Shown in pieces: positions 17,341 through 25,568 of a stretch of DNA of 64,000 bases; position 1 is the stretch's first letter; each line of letters starts with the position of its first letter. The position numbers were made by a program, and so were the translations under genes. Source of the stretch: Rhodothermales bacterium (lineage in GTDB: Bacteria > Bacteroidota > Rhodothermia > Rhodothermales > JAHQVL01); contig JAWKNW010000015.1 of assembly GCA_041391505.1 (NCBI GenBank), forward strand, positions 73,251 through 137,250, given 5' to 3'. The notes below the pieces were generated by a model. It was not told the DNA's origin. It searched no databases and worked only from the letters and a program-made list of their open reading frames with translations.

Positions 17341-18087
17341 TTATTTCGCGAGATAGCCGCCGTCGACCAGCATGTCGCTGCCGGTCATGAACGAGGCGTC
17401 GTCGCTGGCGAGGAAGGCGACGGCGGCCGCGACTTCCTCCGGCCGGCCCTGCCGGTTCAGCAGGTGCATGGCCGAAGCACGCTCGTTCTCGTTCTCGACA
17501 TCGAGACCGAGCGCGTGGCAGGAGTTTACGAACGCGGAGGTATAGATGTAACCCGGGCAGAGGGTGTTGACGCGTATTCCATGGGGCGCGAGGTCCTGGG
17601 CCCAGCATTTCGTGAGGCCACGGATCGCGAATTTGGTGGCGTTGTAGGTAGCGAAGTTTGGCTGGCCCACAAAACCGCTTACCGACGAAAAATTGACGAT
17701 GCTTCCGCCCCCGAGGCTTTTCATCTGGGGGACGACGTGTTTCGCCATGAGCGACGTGCCGGCGATGTTGACACGGCAAATCTGCTCCCATTGCTCCGGC
17801 GTGGCCTCTACTCCGGCAAAAATGAACGCTGCGGCGCTATTAACCAGGATCGAGGCCGGACCCAGGGTGGAGGCGACGCGGGTGCAGGCGCGTTCGACGG
17901 AGGCTTCGTCGCCGATGTCGGTCTGCACGAAGAGTGCGTCGAGGGCCTCGGCCATGCCGGCGTCGTCCGGCTTGAGGTCGAACAGGGCCACTTTGCACCC
18001 TTCCTCGCGGAGCCGTTTCGCCGAGGCATACCCGAGGTCGCCGAGGCCGCCGGTTACGATGGCTGTTTTGCCTGTTAATCCACGCAT
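17341..18087 (-). CDS. Short-chain dehydrogenase/reductase, probable sugar dehydrogenase
   Basis: This classical 248-aa SDR has the cofactor loop TGGLGDLG (12-19), Asp37 after the second strand (favouring NAD), and the catalytic Ser135, Tyr148 and Lys152 (YNATK). The C-terminal substrate loop and DGGYLAK end are normal. It heads a three-gene run with a lactonase-like amidohydrolase, which suggests oxidation of a sugar to its lactone. The upstream spacer contains heptanucleotide repeats starting 11 bp before the start codon. Confidence 0.85.
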   Translation of the reverse strand: MRGLTGKTAIVTGGLGDLGYASAKRLREEGCKVALFDLKPDDAGMAEALDALFVQTDIGDEASVERACTRVASTLGPASILVNSAAAFIFAGVEATPEQWEQICRVNIAGTSLMAKHVVPQMKSLGGGSIVNFSSVSGFVGQPNFATYNATKFAIRGLTKCWAQDLAPHGIRVNTLCPGYIYTSAFVNSCHALGLDVENENERASAMHLLNRQGRPEEVAAAVAFLASDDASFMTGSDMLVDGGYLAK

Positions 18088-18097
18088 CGAAGGATGA

Positions 18098-18125
18098 GTT
18101 CAAGGTTTAAGGTTCGAGATTCAAT
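18098..18125. repeat. Heptanucleotide array (GTTCAAG family)
   Basis: Four 7-bp units, GTTCAAG, GTTTAAG, GTTCGAG and ATTCAAT, lie in register just upstream of the SDR start. The same core appears as its complement (CCTTGAA, CCTCGAA) in the spacer at 38.2-38.4 kb. Confidence 0.6.
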
Positions 18126-18178
18126 GGGGCAAGGCCGACTCATTAACTCGTGTTACGCAAGGCATCGTGTCCATCTGT

Positions 18179-18261
18179 GGATGCAAGATGAAGGATGCAG
18201 GATTTCGCCCGAAAAGCCTGTTGCCCGGTACAAAATCCCGCATCTTGCATCCTGCATCAGA
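18179..18261. repeat. Compact inverted heptanucleotide array (GGATGCA family)
   Basis: The left arm has GGATGCA, AGATGAA, GGATGCA and GGATTTC; the right arm (18234-18261) has AATCCCG, CATCTTG, CATCCTG and CATCAGA. The arms are near-complementary and separated by about 27 bp, giving a minimal hairpin version of the larger arrays at 7.8 and 26.3 kb. It lies in the 346-bp divergent spacer 18088-18433, which also holds the NHL-gene promoter and no clear gene. Confidence 0.8.
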
Positions 18262-18433
18262 TTACCAGGCACACGGCTGCGTGAGATCAGTCATGAAGCA
18301 AAATACCTTGAACCATCCTCCGCAACTTACCCTGTTTGAAAAGTCCATGCAACAAGCCCAAACGCTATAGTTTTCGCCGATCTGGCCGAAACCCGGGCCA
18401 AATGTCCTGCTATCACCATCGGTCCAGAACGCG

Positions 18434-20203
18434 ATGAAAACGCTCGTTGTTACCCTCTTCTGCGCCCTGTTCGCGGCGCCCGCATTGGCCCAACCCTTCG
18501 CCAACGGCGCCGACGCCGACGGTGTCCTGGGGCAGATCGATCTGGCGTCGAACACGCCCGACACCCAGGCGGAGATCCTCCGCTACCCGCGCGACATGGC
18601 GATCGGGCCGACGGGCAAGCTCTTCGTGGCCGACTGCAACAACAGCCGCGTCCTCCGCTGGGCATCGGCCGATGCGATGCTCGATGCCAGCGACGCGGAG
18701 GCGGTACTTGGGCAGGTCAATTTCACCGATGGACTCTCGAACGGGGGCGGCGCCCTCGGCGACTGGACCGTGCAGTGCCCCTATAGCGTGGCTGTCGATG
18801 CCGCCGGCTCGCTCTGGGTCTCGGATCAGGCGAATAACCGCATCCTGCGCTTCGACAACGCCGAGAGCCTCACCGACGGCGCCAGCGCCGACGGGGTGCT
18901 GGGGCAGGCCGACTTTGTGTCGAACAGCGCGAATCGGGGGGGCAGCGCCGCAGCCAACACCCTGTATTCCCCGCGGGGCATCGCAGTAGATGCCGCGGGC
19001 CGCCTCTGGGTGGCCGATCAGGGCAACCACCGCGTCCTCCGGTACGACAACGCTTCCGCCAAGGCGGACGGGGCCGACGCCGACGGGGTGCTTGGGCAGC
19101 CTTTATTTACGTCCGCTACGCGTGACCAGGATGATATGGGGACGATTGCAGCAGGTATGAACTCCCCCTACGATACGGCTGTCGATGAAAACGGCGTCCT
19201 CTGGGTGGCGGACAAAAACAACAGCCGCATCATGCGGTGGGATAATGCGGCAGCCGCTTCCAATGGGGCCAATGCAGACGGTGTACTCGGGCAGCCAACG
19301 CTCGCCGCCGGCCAGGCCAATCAGGGCGGCGCCGCCTCGGCCAGCACCCTGAATCAGCCGCTCGCCGTGGCCGTCGATGCGCTGGGGCACCTGTGGGTCG
19401 CCGACCGAAATAACAACCGGCTCCTCTGGTACGACGACGCCGCGAACCAAGCGGATGGCGCCGCCGCCGATGGCGTGCTCGGGCAGGCTGATTTTACCTC
19501 GACCAGCGCCAACCGGGGGGGCAGCGTGGCAGCGAATACGCTCAACCAGCCGGAAGGCATGGCCATCGATCCGGTGAATGAAATACTCTGGCTTGCGGAC
19601 GTCTCGAACCACCGTCTGCTGCGCTTCGACGCCGTGCTCGGCACGTTGCCTGTCGAACTCACGGCCTTCACCGTCCGTCGCGATGGCCGGCAGGTGCAGC
19701 TCGCCTGGACCACCGCCTCCGAGACCAACAACGCCGGCTTCCACGTCGAGCGCTCCGCCGACGGCGGCGCTACGTTCCAGGCGGTCGGTTATGTCGAGGG
19801 CCGCGGCACGGCCGGCGGCGAGACGCGCTATCGCTACACCGACGCCGCGCCGGCACGCGACGTCGTCTACCGCCTCAAGCAGGTCGACTTCGACGGCCGC
19901 TTCAGCTACAGCCGCACGGCCCTGGCTCCGGCGCTCGTCGAGGCCTACGCGCTGGAAGCCAGCTATCCGAACCCCTTCAACCCGGTGACGACCATCGCCT
20001 ACGAGACGCCTGTGGATGGCGCGGTTCGGCTGGCGGTGTATGACGTGCTCGGCAAGGAAGTGGCCGTGCTGGTCGACGGCGAGCAGGCCGCCGGCCGGCA
20101 CGCGGTCTCCTTCGACGCGGCGGGCCTGCCGAGCGGGATCTACTTCTACCGGATGACGGCCGGCAGCGCCTCGTTCACGCGGACGATGCAGCTGATGAAA
20201 TGA
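18434..20203 (+). CDS. NHL-repeat protein with T9SS C-terminal domain, 589 aa
   Basis: A signal peptide (MKTLVVTLFCALFAAPALAQ) leads into six or so NHL-type beta-propeller blades (about 25-395), each with a GAxADGVLGQ motif and a (L/F)WVAD-x-x-N-(N/H)R-(I/V)LR motif. Next is a fibronectin-like segment (about 398-500: LPVELTAFTVRRDGRQVQL, WTTASETNNAGFHVERS), then a type IX sorting domain (about 510-589) with SYPNPFNPVTTIAYE, AVYDVLGKEVAVL and GIYFYRMTAG. It is probably displayed or secreted through the outer membrane; the propeller may bind carbohydrate or protein. Confidence 0.85.
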   Translation: MKTLVVTLFCALFAAPALAQPFANGADADGVLGQIDLASNTPDTQAEILRYPRDMAIGPTGKLFVADCNNSRVLRWASADAMLDASDAEAVLGQVNFTDGLSNGGGALGDWTVQCPYSVAVDAAGSLWVSDQANNRILRFDNAESLTDGASADGVLGQADFVSNSANRGGSAAANTLYSPRGIAVDAAGRLWVADQGNHRVLRYDNASAKADGADADGVLGQPLFTSATRDQDDMGTIAAGMNSPYDTAVDENGVLWVADKNNSRIMRWDNAAAASNGANADGVLGQPTLAAGQANQGGAASASTLNQPLAVAVDALGHLWVADRNNNRLLWYDDAANQADGAAADGVLGQADFTSTSANRGGSVAANTLNQPEGMAIDPVNEILWLADVSNHRLLRFDAVLGTLPVELTAFTVRRDGRQVQLAWTTASETNNAGFHVERSADGGATFQAVGYVEGRGTAGGETRYRYTDAAPARDVVYRLKQVDFDGRFSYSRTALAPALVEAYALEASYPNPFNPVTTIAYETPVDGAVRLAVYDVLGKEVAVLVDGEQAAGRHAVSFDAAGLPSGIYFYRMTAGSASFTRTMQLMK

Positions 20204-20208
20204 TAATC

Positions 20209-20576
20209 GTTGATGGTCGAGAGTTCATGGTCGATGCAGGGTGCATTGCTCACTCATACAGCAGAACCCTTCATTGATGCGAATAAGCCGTTGAAACGTT
20301 CAGCAAAAAGAAATGTCATCTCGACCGAACCCCCCGCGTACGCGGGGGAAGCGGAGAGACCTCCTTATGCCGAGCACTGCGCCTTTGAGGATGCGGCCGC
20401 GTCGTGATCTCCAAATGGCATTCAAAAGCCCATGTTAAGGAGGTCTCTCCGATCCAATGCCGGCAAGCCGGCGTCTTCGGTCGAGATGACATTATTTTGG
20501 GACATTTTGCCCTAATTCAACTGCTTATTGGCATCATTGACCATCAACTATCGACCATCAACTATCGACTATCGAA
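20209..20576. repeat. Outer inverted heptanucleotide arms (GTTGATG / CATCAAC family)
   Basis: The left arm (20209-20236) reads GTTGATG, GTCGAGA, GTTCATG, GTCGATG. The right arm (20535-20576) reads CATTGAC, CATCAAC, TATCGAC, CATCAAC, TATCGAC, TATCGAA. The innermost four right-arm units are the reverse complement of the left arm with about 3 mismatches in 28. The arms bracket the palindromic element at 20271-20540. The right arm supplies the stop codon and last codons of the BNR lipoprotein gene. Confidence 0.75.
20271..20540. mobile_element. MITE-like palindromic element, copy A
   Basis: Terminal 25-bp inverted repeats (20271-20295 and 20516-20540, about 3 mismatches; core GAATAAGCCGTTGAA) enclose inner inverted pairs: GTCATCTCGACCGAA at 20315 with its complement ending at 20490, and GGAGAGACCTCCTTA at 20353 with its complement near 20434-20449. 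The unique centre matches, in reverse orientation, the centre of the element at 23934-24153 in about four of five positions. No coding capacity. The structure suggests a non-autonomous mobile or REP-like element. Confidence 0.7.
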
Positions 20577-21696
20577 CCGTCCAGATCGTCCCCCAGATAT
20601 CGACTTTATGCGACGTCGTGTCGGGGCGCTGGTAGTAGACGGTGAGGAGGGTGTCCGGGGCGATTTCGAGGGAGGCGGGGTAGCCGAGATCGTGGTTGGG
20701 GGCATCGTCGCGGAGGATGATCTCGTCATCGGCAGACCAGGTGATCCCGTCGGGGCTGATGGCGGCGCGTTCGCCATAGGGCGGCCGGCGGTAGCCGTAC
20801 GTCAGCAGCACGCGGCCGTCCGAGAGCTGGAACAGATGCGGCGGGAAACCCCATAGCGGCGCCTGGAACGGGTCGGCCCAGGTGCGGCCGCCGTCATCCG
20901 AATACGTGAGCCAGACGTTGAGCAGGTCGCTCTGGTCGTTGTACGGGATCGCGGTGCCCCGGATGGCCATCAGGATGCGGCCGGAATCGAGCTGGACGAT
21001 GTGGGGTTCGCCGAATCGGAGGATGTCGGGTGTAGGGCAGGTGACGGTGGCGATCTGCTCCCATTCGGACGCCGGATCCGGCGCAGCGTAGACGCCGATG
21101 TGGCCTTCGTTCGTCCGGTAGGCAGCCACGAGGAGTGAGCCATCTTGCAGGGCGACGCCGCCATGGATGGTGTCGGGTCCGCGGCGCGGTGCGGACCAGG
21201 TTCGGCCTTCGTCCTCCGACACGAGCAGCCAACTGCCGTGGAGCGGGGCGGCGTCGCGGTACGCCGGCCGATCCACCTGGTTGATCCATCGCTGGCGTCG
21301 TTCGGCGTCGTAGGCGTTGCCGTAGGTCGTCTCGTAGTCCGTGCGCGTCCAGTGCGTCGACCAGATGTGCGCCAGGATGCGACCGTCGGGGAGGGCGGTC
21401 AGGCCGGATTCGCGGTCGTCGATGATCGAATCGTACAGCGTGTCGGGGCCCGTCCAGGTACGGCCGCGGTCCGCCGATCGCATCGCGACGATGGCGCCGT
21501 CCGGCGAGACGTGCTGCTCGGTGGAGGTGAAGGCGAGGAGCAGGTCGCCACCGCGGGTTTCGACCAGCGCTGGCCAGGCTGCGTAGGCGTCGGCATCCTC
21601 ATAGATGCGAATGTGGCCGAGGATCTCGGCGCGGGGCGTCGGTTCGGCGTCGGGCTGGCAGCCGGCGAGCGCAAGCAGCAGGATGAGTCGTTTCAC
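20569..21696 (-). CDS. BNR/Asp-box (sialidase-fold) lipoprotein, 375 aa
   Basis: A GTG at 21696 gives VKRLILLLALAGC, a proper lipoprotein signal, and is preferred over an ATG 93 bp upstream that would overlap the divergent gene. Three Asp-box motifs (SADRGRTWTGP, SEDEGRTWSAP, SDDGGRTWADP) mark a six-bladed beta-propeller of the sialidase/BNR superfamily. I cannot confirm the arginine triad and Tyr/Glu nucleophile of GH33, so sialidase activity is possible but unproven. It is divergently transcribed from the GH36-like lipoprotein gene (82-bp gap), suggesting shared regulation. Confidence 0.75.
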   Translation of the reverse strand: MKRLILLLALAGCQPDAEPTPRAEILGHIRIYEDADAYAAWPALVETRGGDLLLAFTSTEQHVSPDGAIVAMRSADRGRTWTGPDTLYDSIIDDRESGLTALPDGRILAHIWSTHWTRTDYETTYGNAYDAERRQRWINQVDRPAYRDAAPLHGSWLLVSEDEGRTWSAPRRGPDTIHGGVALQDGSLLVAAYRTNEGHIGVYAAPDPASEWEQIATVTCPTPDILRFGEPHIVQLDSGRILMAIRGTAIPYNDQSDLLNVWLTYSDDGGRTWADPFQAPLWGFPPHLFQLSDGRVLLTYGYRRPPYGERAAISPDGITWSADDEIILRDDAPNHDLGYPASLEIAPDTLLTVYYQRPDTTSHKVDIWGTIWTVR

Positions 21697-21778
21697 GAGC
21701 GTCGTTTTCGGGTGGGATTGGTGGTTGCAGGGATCTTCGTTATTCTCCCGATGCACGATAACCACGCACCGGGACCCC

Positions 21779-23932
21779 ATGATACCCATCGTTCGACCTG
21801 CCGCGCTACTCCTATTGGCACTCGCGAGCTGCTCGCCCGCCGGCGAGACGTCGTCATCCGACTGGCTCGTTCATCCGCCTGCCACGCCGGCGGCCATCCG
21901 GTACGACGCCGCCGCGCACGAACTGACGCTCGACAACGGGCTCGTCCGCCGCACACTCCGGCTGGCGCCGAATGCCGCGACGGTGGGGTTTGACAACCTC
22001 GTCACGGGCGCCGCGATGCTCCGCGCCGTCCGCCCCGAGGCGCGGGTGCAGCTGGACGGCATCTGGTACGATGTCGGTGGCCTGACCGGCCAGCCGAACC
22101 ACGCCTACCTGACGGAGGCGTGGATCGACGCGCTCGAGGCGGACCCGGCCGCGTTCCGGTTCGCCGGCTACCGGGAGGGGCCCCTCCGGCCGCATCTGGA
22201 CTGGAAAAACCGCCGCTACGCCGGCAACAGCGTGTGGCCGCCCCCCGGTGTGGAGGTGGCGCTCCGCTTCGACGCACCGGGCGACCTGGGCGTGGAGGTC
22301 GATGTCCACTACGCGCTCCACCGTTCGATGCCCGTTATGGCAAAGTGGCTTACCGTCCGCAACCGGAGCGCGCGGACCGTCCGGCTCGACCGGTTCGTCA
22401 GCGAGGTGCTGGCGGTGGTGGAGGCGGAGTCGTCCGTCGAAACGCGTGAGCGGTGGATGCTGCCGGCGATGCACGTCCAGAGCGATTACAGCTTCCACGG
22501 CATGGACGCGGCGTCCTCCAACGCGACGATCCACTGGATGCCGGACTCGCTCTACGAGACGCAGGTCAGCTACCTGAAGACCACGCCGGCGCTGCTCGAG
22601 AGCCGGCCGCCGATCGGCCCGGGGATCGACCTCGGCCCGGGCGACTCACTCGTCACCTACCGGACCTACGAGCTGCTCTACGACAGCGACGACCGCGAGC
22701 GGCGCGGCCTCGCGGTGCGGCGGATGTACCGGACGATCGCACCCTGGATTACCGAGAACCCGATCTTCATGCACGTCCGTGAGTCGGACTCCGCGTCGAT
22801 CCGGCGCGCCGTCGACCAGGCGGCGGAGGTCGGTTTCGAGATGGTGATCATCACGTTCGGGAGCGGATTCGACATGGAGAACGAGGATCCGGCCTACATC
22901 GAACGGATCCGGGACGATGTGGCGTATGCCCACGGCAAGGGCATCGAGCTGGGCGGCTATTCGCTGCTGTCGAGCCGGCGGATCGACGACGAGACCGATG
23001 TGATCGACCCGGCGACGGGCCGGCCGGGCGGCGCCCAGTTCGGCAACGCGCCGTGCCTCACGAGCCGGTGGGGCGAGGCGTATTTCGCGAAGCTCGAACG
23101 GTTTCTGGATGCGACGGGCATGGACGTGCTCGAGCACGACGGCTCGTACCCCGGCGACGTCTGCGCCTCGACGACGCATCCCGGGCACCGCGGCCTGGCG
23201 GATTCGCAGTGGCGTCAGTGGGAGCGGATCACCCGGTTTTATGCCCGCGCGCTGGCGAACGGCGTCTACCTGAACGTCCCCGACCTCTATGTCCTGAACG
23301 GCTCAACCAAGATCGCGATGGGGTACCGGGAGACGAACTGGAGCCTGCCGCGCGCCCAGCAGATCATCCATGGCCGGCAGAACATCTACGACGGCACCTG
23401 GGAGAAGACCCCCTCGATGGGGTGGATGTTTGTGCCGCTCGTCGAGTACCACGGCGGCGGCGAGGCCGCCACGCTCGAACCGCTCTCCGACCATCTGGAC
23501 GCGTACGAGGCCCATCTCGCCAACCTGTTCGGAAATGGCGTGATGGCGGCGTATCGAGGGCCACGGCTGTACGACACGGACGAGACGAAAGCGGTTGTGA
23601 AGCGGTGGGTGGATTTCTACAAACGTTACCGCGCGACGCTCGACGGCGACATCATCCACCTCCGCCGCGCCGACGGCCGGCGCTGGGACGGGCTGCTCCA
23701 CGTCAATCCCGAGGCGGATGTGAAAGGCCTCGCCATGATCTACAACCCGACGGATTCGGAGCTGCGCGAGACGATCCGTCTGCCGCTGTATTACACGGGG
23801 CTGACCGATCGCGCGCAGGTCCGAGTTGGGGATGGACCGGCTGCGCGGATGGGATTGGATCGGGGGTATTACATCGAGGTAGAGGTCGCTGTGCCGGCGA
23901 ATGGATGGCAATGGGTAGAGATTAGCGATTAG
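21779..23932 (+). CDS. GH36-like (alpha-galactosidase superfamily) lipoprotein, 717 aa
   Basis: The ATG at 21779 yields a lipoprotein signal (MIPIVRPAALLLLALASC). The N-terminal ~290 residues look like the beta-sandwich of clan GH-D enzymes (LDNGLVRRTLRL ... NGLVR-type start). They are followed by a barrel region with EMVIITFGSGFDMENED and VLEHDGSYPGD; the Asp in the latter may be the nucleophile by analogy. A C-terminal beta domain ends the protein. The match to GH36/GH27 is by architecture and motif and is not certain. Probably surface-anchored, acting on glycans together with the divergent BNR protein. Its last codons and TAG lie inside a GATTAGC heptad repeat. Confidence 0.6.
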   Translation: MIPIVRPAALLLLALASCSPAGETSSSDWLVHPPATPAAIRYDAAAHELTLDNGLVRRTLRLAPNAATVGFDNLVTGAAMLRAVRPEARVQLDGIWYDVGGLTGQPNHAYLTEAWIDALEADPAAFRFAGYREGPLRPHLDWKNRRYAGNSVWPPPGVEVALRFDAPGDLGVEVDVHYALHRSMPVMAKWLTVRNRSARTVRLDRFVSEVLAVVEAESSVETRERWMLPAMHVQSDYSFHGMDAASSNATIHWMPDSLYETQVSYLKTTPALLESRPPIGPGIDLGPGDSLVTYRTYELLYDSDDRERRGLAVRRMYRTIAPWITENPIFMHVRESDSASIRRAVDQAAEVGFEMVIITFGSGFDMENEDPAYIERIRDDVAYAHGKGIELGGYSLLSSRRIDDETDVIDPATGRPGGAQFGNAPCLTSRWGEAYFAKLERFLDATGMDVLEHDGSYPGDVCASTTHPGHRGLADSQWRQWERITRFYARALANGVYLNVPDLYVLNGSTKIAMGYRETNWSLPRAQQIIHGRQNIYDGTWEKTPSMGWMFVPLVEYHGGGEAATLEPLSDHLDAYEAHLANLFGNGVMAAYRGPRLYDTDETKAVVKRWVDFYKRYRATLDGDIIHLRRADGRRWDGLLHVNPEADVKGLAMIYNPTDSELRETIRLPLYYTGLTDRAQVRVGDGPAARMGLDRGYYIEVEVAVPANGWQWVEISD

Positions 23933-23933
23933 C

Positions 23934-24153
23934 GCGAATCAGCCGTTGAATTAGGGCAAGATGCCCAAAAAAAGATGTCATCTCGACCGGATACGCCGGC
24001 TCGCCGGCGAAGTAGCGGAGAGACCTCCTTACAACTGGCTTTTGTATGTCATTTGGAGGTCGCGACGCCGCCGCATCGTCCATGGCGCTTTACTCGGCTC
24101 AAGGAGGTCTCTCCACTTCCCCCCGCGTACGCGGGGGTTTCGGTCGAGATGAC
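23934..24153. mobile_element. MITE-like palindromic element, copy B (inverted relative to copy A)
   Basis: The left end GCGAATCAGCCGTTGAA plus the following ~35 bp (TTAGGGCAAGATGCCC...) matches the reverse complement of the right end of copy A. Inner pairs GTCATCTCGACCGG (23977-23990) with CGGTCGAGATGAC (24141-24153), and GGAGAGACCTCCTTA (24017) with its complement near 24100-24114, are the same as in copy A. The inner palindrome spans 177 bp here against 176 bp in A. The outer right end has decayed. It sits between convergent genes. Confidence 0.7.
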
Positions 24154-24202
24154 ATGTTTATTATCGTTTGAGTTGGGTGCGAATTGCCCTCAAGTGGGGG
24201 CC

Positions 24203-25483
24203 TCACTGGGCGATTTTCGATGTCCGATTGGCGATCCAAATTCCCGTGTGGTAGTCGGTGTAGTGCACATAGGCGCCGTTCATCCACAGGACGAGGTCGT
24301 CGGTGCCGGGGTAGCCGTAGGGGACGACGGGGCGGACGTTGAGAGCCTCAGAGTGCTGGGTGATCGGGTGGGAGGTCCAGGTGGCGCCGGCGTCCGGCGT
24401 GTCCCACCGCTCGATTTCGAACACCCCGTCGACGGGCCTGGAGAGGTAGACGATGTCGGGGTGGGAAGGGTGGATGACGATGCCGCCCGAGTAATGGACT
24501 TCGCGTTCGGCCTCGCCGGCGGGCGTCTGGGGAAACCAGGGGCCGGCGGCGACGATCTGTTGGTCATCCCAGCCGGAGCCGTTCCACCGGGCGTAGTGGT
24601 AGCGGTGATCCGTCTCTTCGGGGAGGCGGGTGTAGGCGATGACGGGCGTGCCGTCGGCATCGGCGGCGATGTCCCAGATCCAGGAGCGGATGCCGGAGGA
24701 CCGGACGTCGTACACGAGGTCGCTCTCGAGGTGGCGGAAGGGCGTCTCGTCCATGCCGGCGATCCTGGAGCCATCCGCGCGGTGGAAGGCGCCGGCTTCG
24801 TACCGGGCATAATAGATCGAGTTGGTCGGCTCGTTGCGCGGGTGGCCGTCGGTGAAGGCAAGGTGGATGGCCGATTTGCCATCCGAAAACACCTTCAGAT
24901 AGGGCCGGATGTCGTCGGATTCCCGGCCGGTCTCCTGGAGCAGGATCCGCGGCTCCGACCAGGCGACGCCGTCTTCCGACGTCGAAAACGTCGGTTTCCA
25001 GCTGGGGCCTCGCCAGAAGACGTAGAACCGGCCTTCATCCCGCAGATAGACCGGATGGCTGTAGGTGATCCGGTCGGTGTCCGACACCGTGACCGGATCG
25101 CTCCACGACGTGATATCCTCCGGATTCAGCGTGGTGCGGGTGAAGAGGCCCTTGCCGTTGTGGCGGGCATAAAAGGCCATGAGCCGGCCGTCGTCGAGCG
25201 GCAGGAGCGAGGCCGTGTTGTGGTCGTCGACGTCCCAGTCCAGCTCCAGGGTGTGCATGGCCACGCCCTTCGTGTCGTGGTCGTAGGAGCCGACGGTCAG
25301 CTGCCCGCCGGCCGTCATCCAGGCGGCGTAGGTACGTCGATGGGCGCCGTCGATGTACGCGGCGCGCGGGTCCTGGTACCAGCACCAGGCGCCGTCGTCG
25401 GTGAGGACGAACGGGGTGTCGGCCGGCGGGGTGTCGGTGGCGCAGCCGGCGAGGAGGAGAAAAAAGAGGAGGTAGCGAAACAT
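24203..25483 (-). CDS. BNR_4 repeat lipoprotein, 426 aa
   Basis: The ATG at 25483 gives a lipoprotein signal (MFRYLLFFLLLAGC). The mature part opens with DDGAWCWYQDPRAAYID and continues with HTLELDWDVDDHNTASLLPL, the conserved start of the BNR_4 (PF15892) propeller family found in polysaccharide utilisation regions; several members sit next to ulvan or rhamnogalacturonan lyases. Repeated aromatic blades (YYARYEAGAFH, YHYARWNGSGW) support a propeller. The final residues (WIANRTSKIAQ) are encoded by a heptanucleotide array at 24212-24239, so the C-terminus may be recently replaced. Confidence 0.8.
   Translation of the reverse strand: MFRYLLFFLLLAGCATDTPPADTPFVLTDDGAWCWYQDPRAAYIDGAHRRTYAAWMTAGGQLTVGSYDHDTKGVAMHTLELDWDVDDHNTASLLPLDDGRLMAFYARHNGKGLFTRTTLNPEDITSWSDPVTVSDTDRITYSHPVYLRDEGRFYVFWRGPSWKPTFSTSEDGVAWSEPRILLQETGRESDDIRPYLKVFSDGKSAIHLAFTDGHPRNEPTNSIYYARYEAGAFHRADGSRIAGMDETPFRHLESDLVYDVRSSGIRSWIWDIAADADGTPVIAYTRLPEETDHRYHYARWNGSGWDDQQIVAAGPWFPQTPAGEAEREVHYSGGIVIHPSHPDIVYLSRPVDGVFEIERWDTPDAGATWTSHPITQHSEALNVRPVVPYGYPGTDDLVLWMNGAYVHYTDYHTGIWIANRTSKIAQ
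24212..24239. repeat. Heptanucleotide array (GATTGGC family) overlapping a gene end
   Basis: Units GATTTTC, GATGTCC, GATTGGC and GATCCAA are in register and form the 3' end of the BNR_4 gene on the opposite strand. A related pair GATTAGC-GATTAGC occurs at 23920-23933 over the stop codon of the GH36-like gene. Confidence 0.6.
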
Positions 25484-25568
25484 GCCTTGCGGGTGTATGG
25501 ATGCGGAGCGACAGAATGTCGGTCTTGGGGAGTCTCTGCGTGCGGCTGGGAAGTATGACGCGGTGCAG

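Noticed and set aside
18293..18370. 25-aa open frame (MKQNTLNHPPQLTLFEKS...) before the NHL gene
   Set aside because: No ribosome-binding site or conservation evidence, and it is too short to support by sequence alone.
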